From the NCBI RefSeq assembly GCF_018588945.1, contig NZ_JAFIWA010000006.1, positions 186,001 to 250,000 of the forward strand: DNA of 64,000 nt, written 5' to 3'. The position numbers and the translations under genes are program-made. The first letter of the stretch is position 1; each line of letters opens with the position of its first letter. Origin of the DNA: Microbacterium flavescens. Its GTDB lineage: Bacteria > Actinomycetota > Actinomycetes > Actinomycetales > Microbacteriaceae. The notes below the pieces were generated by a model, which made no database searches, had not been told where the DNA came from, and saw only the letters and a list, made by a program, of their open reading frames with translations. Shown here piece after piece: positions 18,655 to 27,891 of the stretch.

Positions 18655-21165
18655 CTACAGCCGGACGACCTCGGTGATCCGCACGACGGCGGTGCCCTCC
18701 TCCTCGGAGGCGGCGAGGTCGACGACTCCGCGGATGCGCCAGTCGTGGTGGCCCTCGGGGTCGTCGATGGTCTGCTCGATCTTCCAGAGGCCGGTGGCCG
18801 CGGCATCCGTCTCATCGATCGTCACGAGTCGCGGCGATCGCGCCGGACCGCCGGTGAGCACCTCGTCGTGCTCGTCGAAGTAGGCGTCGAGCGCGGCTGG
18901 CCAGTCGACGTCGGGGTCGAGCTCGACCAGCTCGGCGTCGCGCTGCAGAGCGGCCAGCCGCACGCGGCGGAAGAGCTCGTTGCGCACGAGCACCAGGAAC
19001 GCGCGGCGGTTGGTGAGAACTGACGGCGGTGCGGGCGGCACGACGGGCGTGGTCGGATCCTCGGCCGGGTTGACGAGCGCCTCCCACTCGTCGACGAGGC
19101 TCGAGTCGACCTGGCGCACGAGCTCTCCGAGCCACGCGACGAGGTCGTGCAGCGCCTCGGTCTGCGCCTCGACCGGGACGGTCTGGCGAATCGCCCGGTA
19201 GGCGTCGCTGAGGTAGCGCAGCACCAGGCCCTCGCTGCGGGCGAGCTGGTAGTGGTTGATCATCTCGGCGAACGACAGCGCCCGCTCGAACATGTCGCGC
19301 ACGACCGACTTCGGCCTGAGCTCGAAGTCGCGGATCCACGGCTGGCTCGTGGCGAAGACCTCGTACGACTGGGTGAGCAGCTCCTCGAGGGGCTTCGGGT
19401 AGGTGACCTCCTCGAGCAGCTCCATGCGCTCGTCGTACTCGATGCCCTCGCGCTTCATGGCGGCCACGGCCTCGCCGCGCGCCAGGAACTGCTGCTGCGA
19501 CAGCACCGGCCGCGGGTCGTCGAGCGTCGCCTCGATCACGCTGACGACGTCGAGGGCGTAATGGCCGGTGCCCGCGCCGCCGGGCGCTTCCTCCGGGTCG
19601 AGCAGCCCGATCGCGGCGAGCGCGAACGGTGAGAGGGGCTGATTCAGCGCGAAGTTCGGCTGCAGATCGACAGTGAGACGGATGCCCCCGCCTGGGCCCA
19701 CCTCGACCACCTCCGCGGCCACCAGCGTGCGGAAGATCGCGAGGGCGCGGCGGGCGAGTTCGTACCGGCGAGCCTGCGGCTCGTGGTTGTCCTGCACGAG
19801 CGACCGCACGTTCGTGAACACGTCGCCGCCGCGCGCGATGACGTTGATGAGCATCGCCGCGGTCAGCTGCAGATGCGGCACGAGCGGTTCCGGCTCGGCG
19901 TCGACGAGCCGGTCGAACGTCGCCTCGCTCCAGTTGACGAACCCCTGCGGCGCCTTCTTGCGCACCACCTTGCGGAGCTTCTTCGGGTCGTCGCCGGCCT
20001 TCGCGACCGCCGCGGTGTTCTCGATCTCGTGGTCGGGCGCCATCACGACCACGGTGCCGGCGGTGTCGAACCCGGCGCGGCCGGCCCGCCCGGCGATCTG
20101 GTGGAATTCGCGGGCGCTGAGCTGCCGCATCCGCTGTCCGTCGTACTTGGCGAGCGCCGTCACCAGCACGGTGCGGATCGGCACGTTGATCCCGACGCCG
20201 AGCGTGTCGGTGCCGCAGATCACGCGCAGGAGGCCGCGCTGTGCGAGCGTCTCGACGAGGCGCCGGTAGCGCGGCAGCATCCCCGCGTGGTGCACGCCGA
20301 TGCCGGCGCGCACGTACCGCGACAGCGTGCGGCCGAAGGCGGTCGTGAAGCGGAATCCGCCGATCGCCTCGGCGATGGCGTCGCGCTGCTCCCGCGAGAC
20401 GACGCGGATCGACGAGAGCGCCTGCGCGCGCTCCATCGCCGCGGCCTGCGAGAAGTGCACGATGTACACCGGAGCCTGGCCGGTCTGCAGAAGCTCTTCG
20501 ACCGTCTCGTGGACGGGCGTGCGCGCGTACGAGAAGTGCAGCGGCACGGGCCGCTCGACCCCGGTGATACGCGCGGTCGGCCGGCCCGTCCGGCGCGAGA
20601 GGTCGTCGGCGATCGCCGTGACGTCGCCGAGCGTGGCCGACATCAGCACGAACTGCGCGCGGGGCAGGAGCAGCAGCGGCACCTGCCACGCCCACCCGCG
20701 GTCGAGGTCGCCGTAGTAGTGGAACTCGTCCATCACGACCTGGTCGACCTGGGCATCCGCTCCCCGCCGCAGCGCGAGGTTGGCGAGGATCTCCGCCGTG
20801 CAGCAGATGATCGGCGCGTCGGGGTTGACCGACGAGTCGCCCGTGACCATGCCGACATTGGCCGCGCCGAAGATGTCGACGAGCGCGAAGAACTTCTCGC
20901 TCACGAGCGCCTTGATCGGCGCGGTGTAGTAGCTGCGCCCGCCGCGCGCGAGGGCGGCGGCGTGGGCCGCGACGGCGACGAGCGACTTGCCCGTGCCCGT
21001 CGGCGTCGACAGGATCACGTTCGACCCCGAGACGATCTCGATCGCCGCTTCATCCTGTGCGGGGTAGAGCGTCAGCCCCCGTTCGGCCGCCCACTCGACG
21101 AACCCGAGATAGACGGTGTCGTCGTCCGCACCGCGCGGCACGGCGTCGAGCAGCGAGAGGGACAT
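18655..21165 (-). CDS. Ski2-like DEAD/DEAH-box helicase with DUF3516-type C-terminus
   Basis: 836 residues. Superfamily 2 helicase: STPTGTGKSLVAVAAHA (motif I), YYTAPIKALVSEKFF (Ia), MDEFHYYGD (motif II as DEFH), LMSATLGD (III) and HQIAGRAGRAGFDTAG (VI). The C-terminal half has the extended helical region of actinobacterial helicases with DUF3516 (QFLARGEAVAAMKREGIEYDERM; NHYQLARSEGLVLRYLSDAYRAI). Likely an RNA or DNA helicase of the Ski2/Brr2 type; the substrate is not established. The start MSLSLLDAVP at 21165 begins just ahead of the conserved region. Confidence 0.88.
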   Translation of the reverse strand: MSLSLLDAVPRGADDDTVYLGFVEWAAERGLTLYPAQDEAAIEIVSGSNVILSTPTGTGKSLVAVAAHAAALARGGRSYYTAPIKALVSEKFFALVDIFGAANVGMVTGDSSVNPDAPIICCTAEILANLALRRGADAQVDQVVMDEFHYYGDLDRGWAWQVPLLLLPRAQFVLMSATLGDVTAIADDLSRRTGRPTARITGVERPVPLHFSYARTPVHETVEELLQTGQAPVYIVHFSQAAAMERAQALSSIRVVSREQRDAIAEAIGGFRFTTAFGRTLSRYVRAGIGVHHAGMLPRYRRLVETLAQRGLLRVICGTDTLGVGINVPIRTVLVTALAKYDGQRMRQLSAREFHQIAGRAGRAGFDTAGTVVVMAPDHEIENTAAVAKAGDDPKKLRKVVRKKAPQGFVNWSEATFDRLVDAEPEPLVPHLQLTAAMLINVIARGGDVFTNVRSLVQDNHEPQARRYELARRALAIFRTLVAAEVVEVGPGGGIRLTVDLQPNFALNQPLSPFALAAIGLLDPEEAPGGAGTGHYALDVVSVIEATLDDPRPVLSQQQFLARGEAVAAMKREGIEYDERMELLEEVTYPKPLEELLTQSYEVFATSQPWIRDFELRPKSVVRDMFERALSFAEMINHYQLARSEGLVLRYLSDAYRAIRQTVPVEAQTEALHDLVAWLGELVRQVDSSLVDEWEALVNPAEDPTTPVVPPAPPSVLTNRRAFLVLVRNELFRRVRLAALQRDAELVELDPDVDWPAALDAYFDEHDEVLTGGPARSPRLVTIDETDAAATGLWKIEQTIDDPEGHHDWRIRGVVDLAASEEEGTAVVRITEVVRL

Positions 21166-21206
21166 TCCCCGAGTCTGCCAGGCCGCGCCGCCCGCACCGA
21201 CGAGGA

Positions 21207-21236
21207 GAGCGGATGCCGCGGCCACGGCATCCGCTC
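21207..21236 (-). terminator. hairpin terminator between esterase and helicase
   Basis: Twelve-base perfect arms GAGCGGATGCCG and CGGCATCCGCTC with a six-base loop, 14 bases after the esterase stop. It separates two genes on the same strand, so the helicase is probably transcribed independently. It contains the recurrent GGATGCC word. Confidence 0.7.
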
Positions 21237-21249
21237 CCGAAACGTTCGG

Positions 21250-22125
21250 CTACTCGTCGAAGGCCCAGTCCAGAGCCGACGCGAGGATCGTGCCGTACGC
21301 CCGCTGGCCCGCAGCGTTCGGGTGCAGGCTGCGCTCGAAGACCGGCGCGCCGCGGACGAAGCCGCTGATCCAGCGATCCCCTGTGTCGCAGAGCCCGTGC
21401 CCGAAGAACCCCGCCATCACATCGACGAAGGCGACGTTCGAGTCCCCTCCACTGGCGATCGCATAGACCGTGTTCTGGATCGTGAGGTGCATCGCGATGA
21501 GGATGTCCTGGGCGGCGCTCGCCTGCTGCACCGTGACCTTGACCGGAGTCCCGTCGTAGTTGCCGATGCTGCAGGTGCCGGTGAACTGGCCGAACAGCAG
21601 CGGGTAGGCGGTGAACGCGATCAATGCCTGCGGCGCCGCCTGACGCACCGCCAGCTGGACGGCCGCGATCCGCGGGCCGAGGTCGGCGAGGGCCGCCGCC
21701 AGCCCCGCGGTCGCACCCTGGCACGCGGCCGGTGTCCCGACGTTGCTGCATGCGATGAGCACCTGCTGCCAGCCCAGGTCGTTGGCGCCGACGGTGATCG
21801 TGACCAGGCGCGTGTCGGAGCCGAGGGCTCCGGCGGCATCCAGTGCGGCGACCTGCTGCAGGACGTCGGTCGTCGTGGCGCCTGCGCATGCGGCCGACAC
21901 CACCGGCACGCCGAGGGCCGCGCCGACGACGGCGGGGTAGGCCTTCTTCGAGCGCAGGCACGTGGCGTCGGTGTACGGCTTGTTGCCGGTGCCCGCGGCG
22001 ATCGAGTCGCCCAGGGCGACATAGGGTGCGCCGTCGGGGGCGGCGACCGCCGCCGGCGAGGCGCCGAACAGCGCGGTGACGCTGAGAGCGAGTGCCGCGA
22101 GCGCGGCGAGAGAACGTCGTTTCAT
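21250..22125 (-). CDS. secreted SGNH/GDSL-family esterase or lipase
   Basis: 291 residues with a Sec signal peptide (MKRRSLAALAALALSV..., cleavage about AVA-AP near residue 30). Block I is YVALGDSIAAGTG with the nucleophile Ser; block III is VTITVGANDLGW; block V is LHPNAAGQRAYG with the catalytic His. Four or more Cys in the mature region could form disulfides, as in secreted actinobacterial lipases of this family. Start ATG 22125 with AGGGGA four bases upstream. Likely acts on extracellular esters. Confidence 0.9.
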   Translation of the reverse strand: MKRRSLAALAALALSVTALFGASPAAVAAPDGAPYVALGDSIAAGTGNKPYTDATCLRSKKAYPAVVGAALGVPVVSAACAGATTTDVLQQVAALDAAGALGSDTRLVTITVGANDLGWQQVLIACSNVGTPAACQGATAGLAAALADLGPRIAAVQLAVRQAAPQALIAFTAYPLLFGQFTGTCSIGNYDGTPVKVTVQQASAAQDILIAMHLTIQNTVYAIASGGDSNVAFVDVMAGFFGHGLCDTGDRWISGFVRGAPVFERSLHPNAAGQRAYGTILASALDWAFDE

Positions 22126-22299
22126 GATTCCCCTTCGAATCGTCGGAACGGATCGAGCGATTCCCCCAAGAATCAGCCCGCGCAATGCGGACGAGGCTGA
22201 CGATAGACCTGCGGCACCCGTCCCACCAGGGGTCCGCGTGCACGGTGGCGGAATCGTGTGGCCGCCCCGTACGTTGAGAAGGACGACGAAAGGATGCCG

Positions 22300-22620
22300 A
22301 TGCCCGCCTCCACTGACGAGATCACCGTTGTCCGCAACGACGAGGACTCCCGCTACGAGATCCACGTCGGCGATGTCCTCGCGGGATTCACGCAGTTCCG
22401 CGTGGACCGCCAGGGACGCTACCTCTACCCGCACACCGAAGTCGACCCGGCCTTCCGCGGCCGAGGGCTCGCCCAGCGGGTGGTCGGCGACGCGATGACC
22501 GACTCCGCGGCCCGCGGCGAGACGGTCGTGCCGCACTGCCCCGTGGTCGCGAAGTACCTGCACGAGAACGACGTGCCGGGGCTGAAGATCGAGTGGCCGT
22601 CGCACGCCCGTCCGGAGTGA
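22300..22620 (+). CDS. small GNAT-like acetyltransferase (COG2388 type)
   Basis: 106 residues, matching the short YidJ/COG2388 acetyltransferase family of about 95 residues: YEIHVGDVLAGF, YLYPHTEVDPAFRGRGLAQRV, RGETVVPHCPVVAKYLHEN. RGRGLA is the CoA loop. Start is taken at ATG 22300 because AAAGGA ends a suitable distance upstream; ATG 22294 is an alternative. Ends eight bases before the pirin gene, so the two are probably co-transcribed. Confidence 0.85.
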   Translation: MPASTDEITVVRNDEDSRYEIHVGDVLAGFTQFRVDRQGRYLYPHTEVDPAFRGRGLAQRVVGDAMTDSAARGETVVPHCPVVAKYLHENDVPGLKIEWPSHARPE

Positions 22621-22627
22621 CCCGCCC

Positions 22628-23650
22628 ATGACCAGGCTCGACGCCGACGGCGCGGTCGCCACGACGCCGGGCCACGCGCGCGAGCCGGGTTCGGACGGCG
22701 GCGACGACTCCGCCGGCGACGGGCCGCGAGCGCTGCTGCTCGAGGCCCGCGAGGTGCCGCTCGGCGGTGTCCGGGCCATGTCGGTGCGGAGGGCGCTGCC
22801 GCAGCGCGACCTTCCCCTCGTCGGCGCCTGGTGCTTCCTCGACCGCTTCGGTCCGCAGGTGACGCGCATGCGCGTCCAGCCGCACCCGCACATCGGGCTG
22901 CAGACGGTCACCTGGCCGTTCCAGGGCGACGTGCGACATCGCGACTCGATCGGAAGCGACGTCATGGTGCGCCGCGGCGCCCTCAACCTCATGACGAGCG
23001 GTGCGGGCATCTCGCACTCCGAGTACTCGCTCGGGGAGGATGCCGCGCCCCTCGACGCCCTGCAACTGTGGGTCGCCCTGCCCGAGTCCCGCCGCCACGG
23101 CGCTCCGGCGTTCGAGCAGCACGCCGTGCTGCCGCAGGTAGCCCTCCCCGCGGAGTCCGGCAGCGACGGTGCGGCGGCGGTCGTGCTGGGCGTCTTCGCC
23201 GGCGTCGCCTCGCCGGCGACCACGTACACCCCGATCGTCGGTGCGGAGGTGCGGGTGCCGGCAGACTCGCGCCTGCGGCTGCCGCTCGAGCCGGCATGGG
23301 AGCACGCGCTGGTCGGAGTCGACGGAGACCTCTCCGTGCACACCGGAACGGACGGGAGCGTCGCCCTCGACGACGCGCACCTGCTGTACCTCGGGCTCCG
23401 GCGCGATCACGTCGAGGTGTCGAGCACCGGTGGCGCGACGGTGTTCCTGCTCGGCGGTGAGCCGTTCGAGGACGACATCGTCATGTGGTGGAACTTCGTC
23501 GGCCGCACGCACGAGGAGATCGTCGAGGCGCGCGAGGAGTGGGAGGCCGGCGGTGAGCGCTTCGGGCATGTCGTCGACCACGGCGACGAGCGGATCCCGG
23601 CACCGCCGCTGCCGGCGGTTCGCCTCACGCGCCGGCGCCGGAGGGTCTGA
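22628..23650 (+). CDS. pirin-family protein
   Basis: 340 residues; bicupin fold. The N-terminal cupin motif has the metal-site pattern PHPHIGLQTVTW and later SGAGISHSEYS, then DALQLWVALPESRR, all typical of pirins. Pirins bind a single metal ion and some act as quercetinases or as redox-sensitive partner proteins; the role here is open. The N-terminal 35 residues (Gly/Asp-rich, GGDDSAGDG) look disordered. The C-terminal cupin has LGGEPFEDDIVMWWNFVGRT. Follows the small acetyltransferase closely. Confidence 0.9.
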   Translation: MTRLDADGAVATTPGHAREPGSDGGDDSAGDGPRALLLEAREVPLGGVRAMSVRRALPQRDLPLVGAWCFLDRFGPQVTRMRVQPHPHIGLQTVTWPFQGDVRHRDSIGSDVMVRRGALNLMTSGAGISHSEYSLGEDAAPLDALQLWVALPESRRHGAPAFEQHAVLPQVALPAESGSDGAAAVVLGVFAGVASPATTYTPIVGAEVRVPADSRLRLPLEPAWEHALVGVDGDLSVHTGTDGSVALDDAHLLYLGLRRDHVEVSSTGGATVFLLGGEPFEDDIVMWWNFVGRTHEEIVEAREEWEAGGERFGHVVDHGDERIPAPPLPAVRLTRRRRRV

Positions 23651-23690
23651 CCCGAAGCCGGCGTCATTCCGCGGACAGTACGCTGGGCTG

Positions 23691-24242
23691 GTGGCCGCCG
23701 ACACCCGACTCTCGACGAGCGTTCTGCTCACCTGCGCCGCCATCGGCGTCGCGACCGGAGTCCTGGGCGGCATCGCCGGCTGGATCACGGTCCCCGTGCT
23801 GGCGGCGGTCCCCATCGTCTACGGCTTCGTGCTCGGCGTGCACGTCCTTCCCGGAATCATCGCCCAGGAGGCGCTGCGCCTGCCGTGGGTCGCCCTGATC
23901 ACGCACGGCGTGGCGGCCCTCGTGGGCATCGCGATCGCACCGATCTACGCCGGGCAGTACATCGGCACCGCCATCCTGTTCGGCGGCATCCAAGAGCTGG
24001 TCGCCGCGCTGGTGCGCTATCGCTCGTGGGCGCCGTGGCGCTTCTTCGTGTCGGCGTTCGTCATCGGACTCGTGGTCGCGGTCGCCGTCTTCTTCGCCGC
24101 TCACCTCGGCGCGATGCCGCTGTGGGCCCAGATCCTGTACCTGGTGCTCTCGGTGCTCGGGCCGATGGCGTGGACTGCCGTCGGCCTCGCTGTCGGCCGG
24201 GCGCTGCGTCGCGCCGGCGTCGCGCGGCCTCGCGCCCGCTGA
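23691..24242 (+). CDS. ECF transporter S component, YkoE-like (copy 1)
   Basis: 183 residues with five or six membrane helices. The start TSVLLTCAAIGVATGVLGG and the end LAVGRALRRAGVARPR are almost repeated by the second S component at 27888 (TSYLLTCAAIGVAGGVLLW, DRLKRAGVARLAR), so these are paralogs. YkoE-type S components are associated with thiamine-precursor uptake in Firmicutes; here the neighbourhood points elsewhere. Start is GTG 23691, six bases after TACGCT, so leaderless. It is followed by a separate promoter for the ATPase gene. Confidence 0.8.
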   Translation: MAADTRLSTSVLLTCAAIGVATGVLGGIAGWITVPVLAAVPIVYGFVLGVHVLPGIIAQEALRLPWVALITHGVAALVGIAIAPIYAGQYIGTAILFGGIQELVAALVRYRSWAPWRFFVSAFVIGLVVAVAVFFAAHLGAMPLWAQILYLVLSVLGPMAWTAVGLAVGRALRRAGVARPRAR

Positions 24243-24263
24243 GCAGCCGCTTCGCCCCGCGGG

Positions 24264-24293
24264 TTAGGGTCGGCTAAGTTAGGAGATACTTAG
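24264..24293 (+). promoter_or_regulatory. DtxR/IdeR-like iron box and inverted repeat before the ECF ATPase gene
   Basis: TTAGGGTCGGCTAAGTTAG at 24264-24282 agrees at 14 of 19 positions with the IdeR/DtxR consensus as I remember it (TTAGGTTAGGCTAACCTAA). Overlapping it is a perfect inverted repeat, CTAAGT at 24274-24279 and ACTTAG at 24288-24293. A likely -10 box, GATACT (24285-24290), lies inside, so a bound repressor would block the promoter. Confidence 0.55.
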
Positions 24294-24314
24294 TCCACTC
24301 CGCCAGGAAGTCCC

Positions 24315-26132
24315 GTGACCGCACCTCAGCGCGACCCTGCCGCCGCGCTCGCGGCGGATTCCGGCGTTCCCCTCGTGCGGATCCACGAGCTTGCGGTCAC
24401 CCATGACGGAGAGAGCACGGCGGTTCCGGCATCCGTCTCCTTCGAGATCGCCGCGGGCGAGGTCGTGCTCCTGCTCGGCCCCAGCGGGTCGGGCAAGTCC
24501 ACGCTGACGCTCGCCCTCAACGGGCTGATCCCGCACGCCGTGCCCGCCGATGTGAGCGGATCGGTCGAGATCGCGGGCGTCGACACGGTCTCGACGACGG
24601 TCGCCGACCTCAGCACGCGCGTGGCGATGGTCTTCCAGGATCCCGACGCGCAGCTCGTGACCGGCACGCTCCTCGACGAGGTGGCCTTCGGCCCGGAGAA
24701 TCTGCGGATGCCGGTGGCCGACGTGCTCGCCCGCGCCGAGGCCGCGCTGCGCCGGGTCGGGCTGTGGGAGCGGCGTGGCGAGAACCCCGACCGCCTGTCG
24801 GGCGGCGGACGCCAGCGGCTGGCCATCGCGTGCGCGCTCGCGATGGGATCGCCGCTGCTGGTGCTCGATGAGCCGACCGCCAACCTCGACCCGCAGGGCA
24901 TCGAAGAGGTCTACGCCGCTCTGGCCGACCTCGTCGCCGCCGGGGATCGCGCGATCCTGCTGGTGGAGCACAACCTCGATGCCGCTGTGGGCTTCGTCGA
25001 CCGGGTCGTCGCGCTCGACCACGACGGACGGGTCGCCGCCGACGGCAGCGTCGACGACGTTCTGCGCGGTCGCGCCGACGAGCTGCAGGCGATGGGGGTA
25101 TGGCTGCCCGTCTCGACGATCGCCGCGCTGCGGCTACGCCGCGCCGGATACGAACTCGATCCCCTGCCGCTGACCCCCGACGAGCTGCGCGCCGCGCTCG
25201 ACGCCGCCCCTCTACCGGTCGTCGAGCGAGCGAAGCCCCGGGTCGTTGCGCGAGCGAAGCGAGACGAAACGCCCGACGCCCGGGTCGTTGAGCGAGCGAA
25301 GCGAGACGAAACGCCCCCCGCTCCGCTCATCACCGTGCGCCACCTCTCCCTCCGGCGCGGCCGCACCGAGGTGCTGCACGACGTCGACCTCGACATCGCG
25401 GCGGGCGAGTTCGTCGCGGTGGTCGGGGCGAACGGCGCCGGCAAGACGAGCCTGATCCAGGCGCTCGCGGGCGTGGTCCCGCCGCCGAAGGGCACCGTGC
25501 ACGTCGACGGCGTCGACGTCGGCCGAGCCGATTCCCGCACGCTGTCGGCCCGCATCGGCTTCGTCTTCCAGAACCCCGAGCACCAGTTCATCGCGCACAC
25601 CGTCTTCGACGAGCTCGCCCACGGTCTGCGCCGCCAGCACCTGCCGGAGGACGAGGTGCGCCGCCGCACGACGGAGCTCCTCGAGCGCTTCGGCCTCGAG
25701 GGCAAGGCCGGCGCGCATCCGTTCCTGCTCTCGGGCGGTCAGAAGCGCCGCCTGTCGGTGTGCACCGCCCTCGTGGCCGGGGCACCCGTGCTCGTGCTCG
25801 ACGAGCCGACCTTCGGCCAGGACCGGGCGCGCGCCGACGAGTTGCTCAAGCTGCTCGGCGAGCTGAACGACGACGGCACGACCATCGTCGTCGTGACCCA
25901 CGACATGCAGCTCGTCACCGAGTACGCCCATCGCACCGTCGTCCTCGCCGACGGGCACGTGCGAGCGGTCGGCGCGACCGCCGACGTCTTCGGCGACGCC
26001 GAGCTGATCGAGGGTGCGGGCCTCCGGCTCCCGCCGCTCAGCCGGGCGCTGCGCGGTCTGGAGCGGCATCCGGAACTCGCCGGAATCGCCCGCCTCGCCG
26101 ACCTGCCGGCCGCCATCGGAGACGCGACGTGA
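24315..26132 (+). CDS. ECF transporter ATPase, two ABC domains in one chain
   Basis: 605 residues with two complete CbiO/EcfA-type ATPase domains. Domain 1 (about 15-260): Walker A GPSGSGKSTLTLALNG, FQDPDAQL Q-loop, LSGGGRQRLAIA signature, VLDEPTANLD. Domain 2 (about 340-570): GANGAGKTSLIQAL, FQNPEHQFIAHTVFDELAHG, LSGGQKRRLSVC, VLDEPTFGQD. These energise the transporter together with EcfT. The linker at about residues 301-334 is coded by the family A repeat and reads as basic VVERAKRDET-type units. Start is GTG 24315 behind AGGAAG. The next gene overlaps by four bases. Confidence 0.9.
   Translation: MTAPQRDPAAALAADSGVPLVRIHELAVTHDGESTAVPASVSFEIAAGEVVLLLGPSGSGKSTLTLALNGLIPHAVPADVSGSVEIAGVDTVSTTVADLSTRVAMVFQDPDAQLVTGTLLDEVAFGPENLRMPVADVLARAEAALRRVGLWERRGENPDRLSGGGRQRLAIACALAMGSPLLVLDEPTANLDPQGIEEVYAALADLVAAGDRAILLVEHNLDAAVGFVDRVVALDHDGRVAADGSVDDVLRGRADELQAMGVWLPVSTIAALRLRRAGYELDPLPLTPDELRAALDAAPLPVVERAKPRVVARAKRDETPDARVVERAKRDETPPAPLITVRHLSLRRGRTEVLHDVDLDIAAGEFVAVVGANGAGKTSLIQALAGVVPPPKGTVHVDGVDVGRADSRTLSARIGFVFQNPEHQFIAHTVFDELAHGLRRQHLPEDEVRRRTTELLERFGLEGKAGAHPFLLSGGQKRRLSVCTALVAGAPVLVLDEPTFGQDRARADELLKLLGELNDDGTTIVVVTHDMQLVTEYAHRTVVLADGHVRAVGATADVFGDAELIEGAGLRLPPLSRALRGLERHPELAGIARLADLPAAIGDAT
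25217..25316 (+). repeat. family A repeat inside the ATPase coding sequence
   Basis: Three partial to full copies of GGTCGTTGAGCGAGCGAAGC...GAAACGC in direct order lie in frame in the linker between the two ABC domains. Elsewhere in the window the same unit is intergenic. The encoded peptide is basic and hydrophilic, and both flanking domains remain intact. Confidence 0.85.
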
Positions 26133-26977
26133 CGGCGACCGGACCGCTGACGACGGGGCAGTCGCTGCGCGAGGGCTTCGACCCCTACGCCCAGCGCGCC
26201 CAGGCCTCTCCGGTGCGCTTCCTCTACGGGGTCAACCCGCTCGCCAAGCTGGCGGCGCCGCTGCCCGCGATGGTCCTGCTGGTGTTCGTGAGGGATGCCG
26301 CCACCCCGCTCGCATTCCTCGCTCTCAGCTACGCGATCCTGCTGATCGGGGTGACCTTCACCGGCCGCCTTGCGGCCATCCTGGTCGCGCTCCCTGTCGG
26401 CGCGGCGGTCGTCGGCCTCGGCTTCTCGCTGTGGACGGATGCCTCGCGCGTCGACCAGTCCGTCATCGTGTGGCAGCTCGGCTCATGGACCCTGTACGGC
26501 GGAGCACTCGAGGTGGGCATGGCGACCGGCCTGCGCATCGCCGCCATCGCGGCCCTCACGCTCATCGTCGGGCTCTCGACCACCGGGCCCGAGCTCGTGC
26601 GCGCCACCGTCCAGCAGCTGCGCGTGCCGTATCGCATCGGTTACACCGCCCTCGCGGCGTTCCGCTTCGTGCCGCGGTTCGGGCATGAGCTCGACGTCAT
26701 CCGCCAGGCCCACCGCGTGCGCGGCGCCCACGGCGGACGCGGGCCGTTCGCCGCGGTCGCCCGCTGGTTCGGGTACATCGTGCCGCTGCTGGCCGGCGCC
26801 ATCCGCCACGCCGAGCGGGTCGCCCTGGCGATGGACGCGCGTGCGTTCGGCGCGTATCCCGATCGCACCGAACGCCACCTCGTGCCGTTCCGCAAGCGAG
26901 ACACGGTGTTCATCGTGCTCTTCTGGGCAGTCTCGGCCGCGCTGTTCTGGATGCTCGCCCCTTGGGGACTCGCCTAG
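26129..26977 (+). CDS. ECF transporter T component (EcfT)
   Basis: 282 residues. FLYGVNPLAKLAAPLPAMV starts the membrane part with four to six helices, and the cytoplasmic coupling region has TALAAFRFVPRFGHELDVI and, further on, HAERVALAMDARAFGAYPDRT; the ARAFG motif is the Ala-Arg-x coupling signature of EcfT proteins. The start is GTG 26129, overlapping the ATPase stop by four bases. T and ATPase are translationally coupled, as is common in these transporters. Confidence 0.88.
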   Translation: MTATGPLTTGQSLREGFDPYAQRAQASPVRFLYGVNPLAKLAAPLPAMVLLVFVRDAATPLAFLALSYAILLIGVTFTGRLAAILVALPVGAAVVGLGFSLWTDASRVDQSVIVWQLGSWTLYGGALEVGMATGLRIAAIAALTLIVGLSTTGPELVRATVQQLRVPYRIGYTALAAFRFVPRFGHELDVIRQAHRVRGAHGGRGPFAAVARWFGYIVPLLAGAIRHAERVALAMDARAFGAYPDRTERHLVPFRKRDTVFIVLFWAVSAALFWMLAPWGLA

Positions 26978-27015
26978 GCCGCGGCATCCCACCCCAGCAC
27001 CACCGACGGAGGACC

Positions 27016-27891
27016 ATGGCACTCGCCAGCAGACTTGTGAAGCCCGAGACCCAGGGCCTCGTGCACCTGACCGTGCTGAGGCGCGAGCGCCTCTCGCCGC
27101 ACTGGATGCGCGTCACCCTGGGCGGCGGCGAGATCGCCGACTTCCGGCCGATGGGGTATGACCAGTGGTTCCGCATCTTCCTGCCGCTCGGGGGGGACGA
27201 GGGACTCGATCGACTGCCTGCGAAGGCGAACAAGCTGTTCGGATACCTGAAGTACCTGCGCATCCCCGACGGTGTGCGGCCCGTGATGCGCAACTACACC
27301 GTGCGCGCGTTCCGTCCCGCCACCGACGACCGCGGCCCCGAGCTCGACGTCGACTTCGTCCTGCACGGATCGGCGGAGGACGGCACCGCCGGTCCCGCCT
27401 CGCGCTGGGCCGAGACGTGCGAGCCGGGCGAGAGCGTCGTGCTCATCGACGAAGGGCTGGCCTTCAACCCCGCACGCGGCACCGACCGCGTCGTGCTCGT
27501 CGCCGATGAGACGGGGCTGCCCGCGATCGCCGGCGTCTGCGCGTCGCTGCCGTCGCACGCGACGGGCGTGGCGATCGTCGAGGTGCCGAGCGCGGAGGAC
27601 GCGCTGGAGTTCGCGCATCCCGCCGGTGTCACCGTGCGGTGGATCGTGCGCGACCACGACGCGAAGCCGGGAACCCTCGCTCTGCAGGCGCTGCGTGACG
27701 CGCCGCTGCCGGATGCCCCGTTCCACGCGTACGTCGTCGGCGAGCAGGCGCTGCCCACCGACGCCCGTCGTCACCTCGTCGGCGAGCGCGGGGTCTCGAA
27801 GGACCTCGTGAGCTTCTGCGGGTACTGGCGCGTCGGAGCCGCGTCGCCCACGCCCAAGTCGCAGGCCGCCGCTGCGGAGGCGAACGCATGA
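27016..27891 (+). CDS. siderophore-interacting FAD/NAD(P)H reductase (SIP family)
   Basis: 291 residues. Flavin-binding strand RNYTVRAFRP is the SIP RxYT motif that positions FAD; the N-terminal barrel segment LTVLRRERLSPHWMRVTLGG and the downstream AGPASRWAETCEPGESVVLI fit the family. C-terminal FCGYWRVG is the usual SIP ending. SIP proteins reduce ferric siderophores in the cytoplasm to release iron. GGAGG precedes ATG 27016. It lies between the EcfT gene and the second S component, overlapping the latter by four bases (ATGA), so it is part of the transporter operon. Confidence 0.9.
   Translation: MALASRLVKPETQGLVHLTVLRRERLSPHWMRVTLGGGEIADFRPMGYDQWFRIFLPLGGDEGLDRLPAKANKLFGYLKYLRIPDGVRPVMRNYTVRAFRPATDDRGPELDVDFVLHGSAEDGTAGPASRWAETCEPGESVVLIDEGLAFNPARGTDRVVLVADETGLPAIAGVCASLPSHATGVAIVEVPSAEDALEFAHPAGVTVRWIVRDHDAKPGTLALQALRDAPLPDAPFHAYVVGEQALPTDARRHLVGERGVSKDLVSFCGYWRVGAASPTPKSQAAAAEANA

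Noticed and set aside
23650..23690. TPP riboswitch before the YkoE-like gene
   Set aside because: Only 40 bases separate pirin and the S gene, and the start is leaderless; there is no room for the aptamer.
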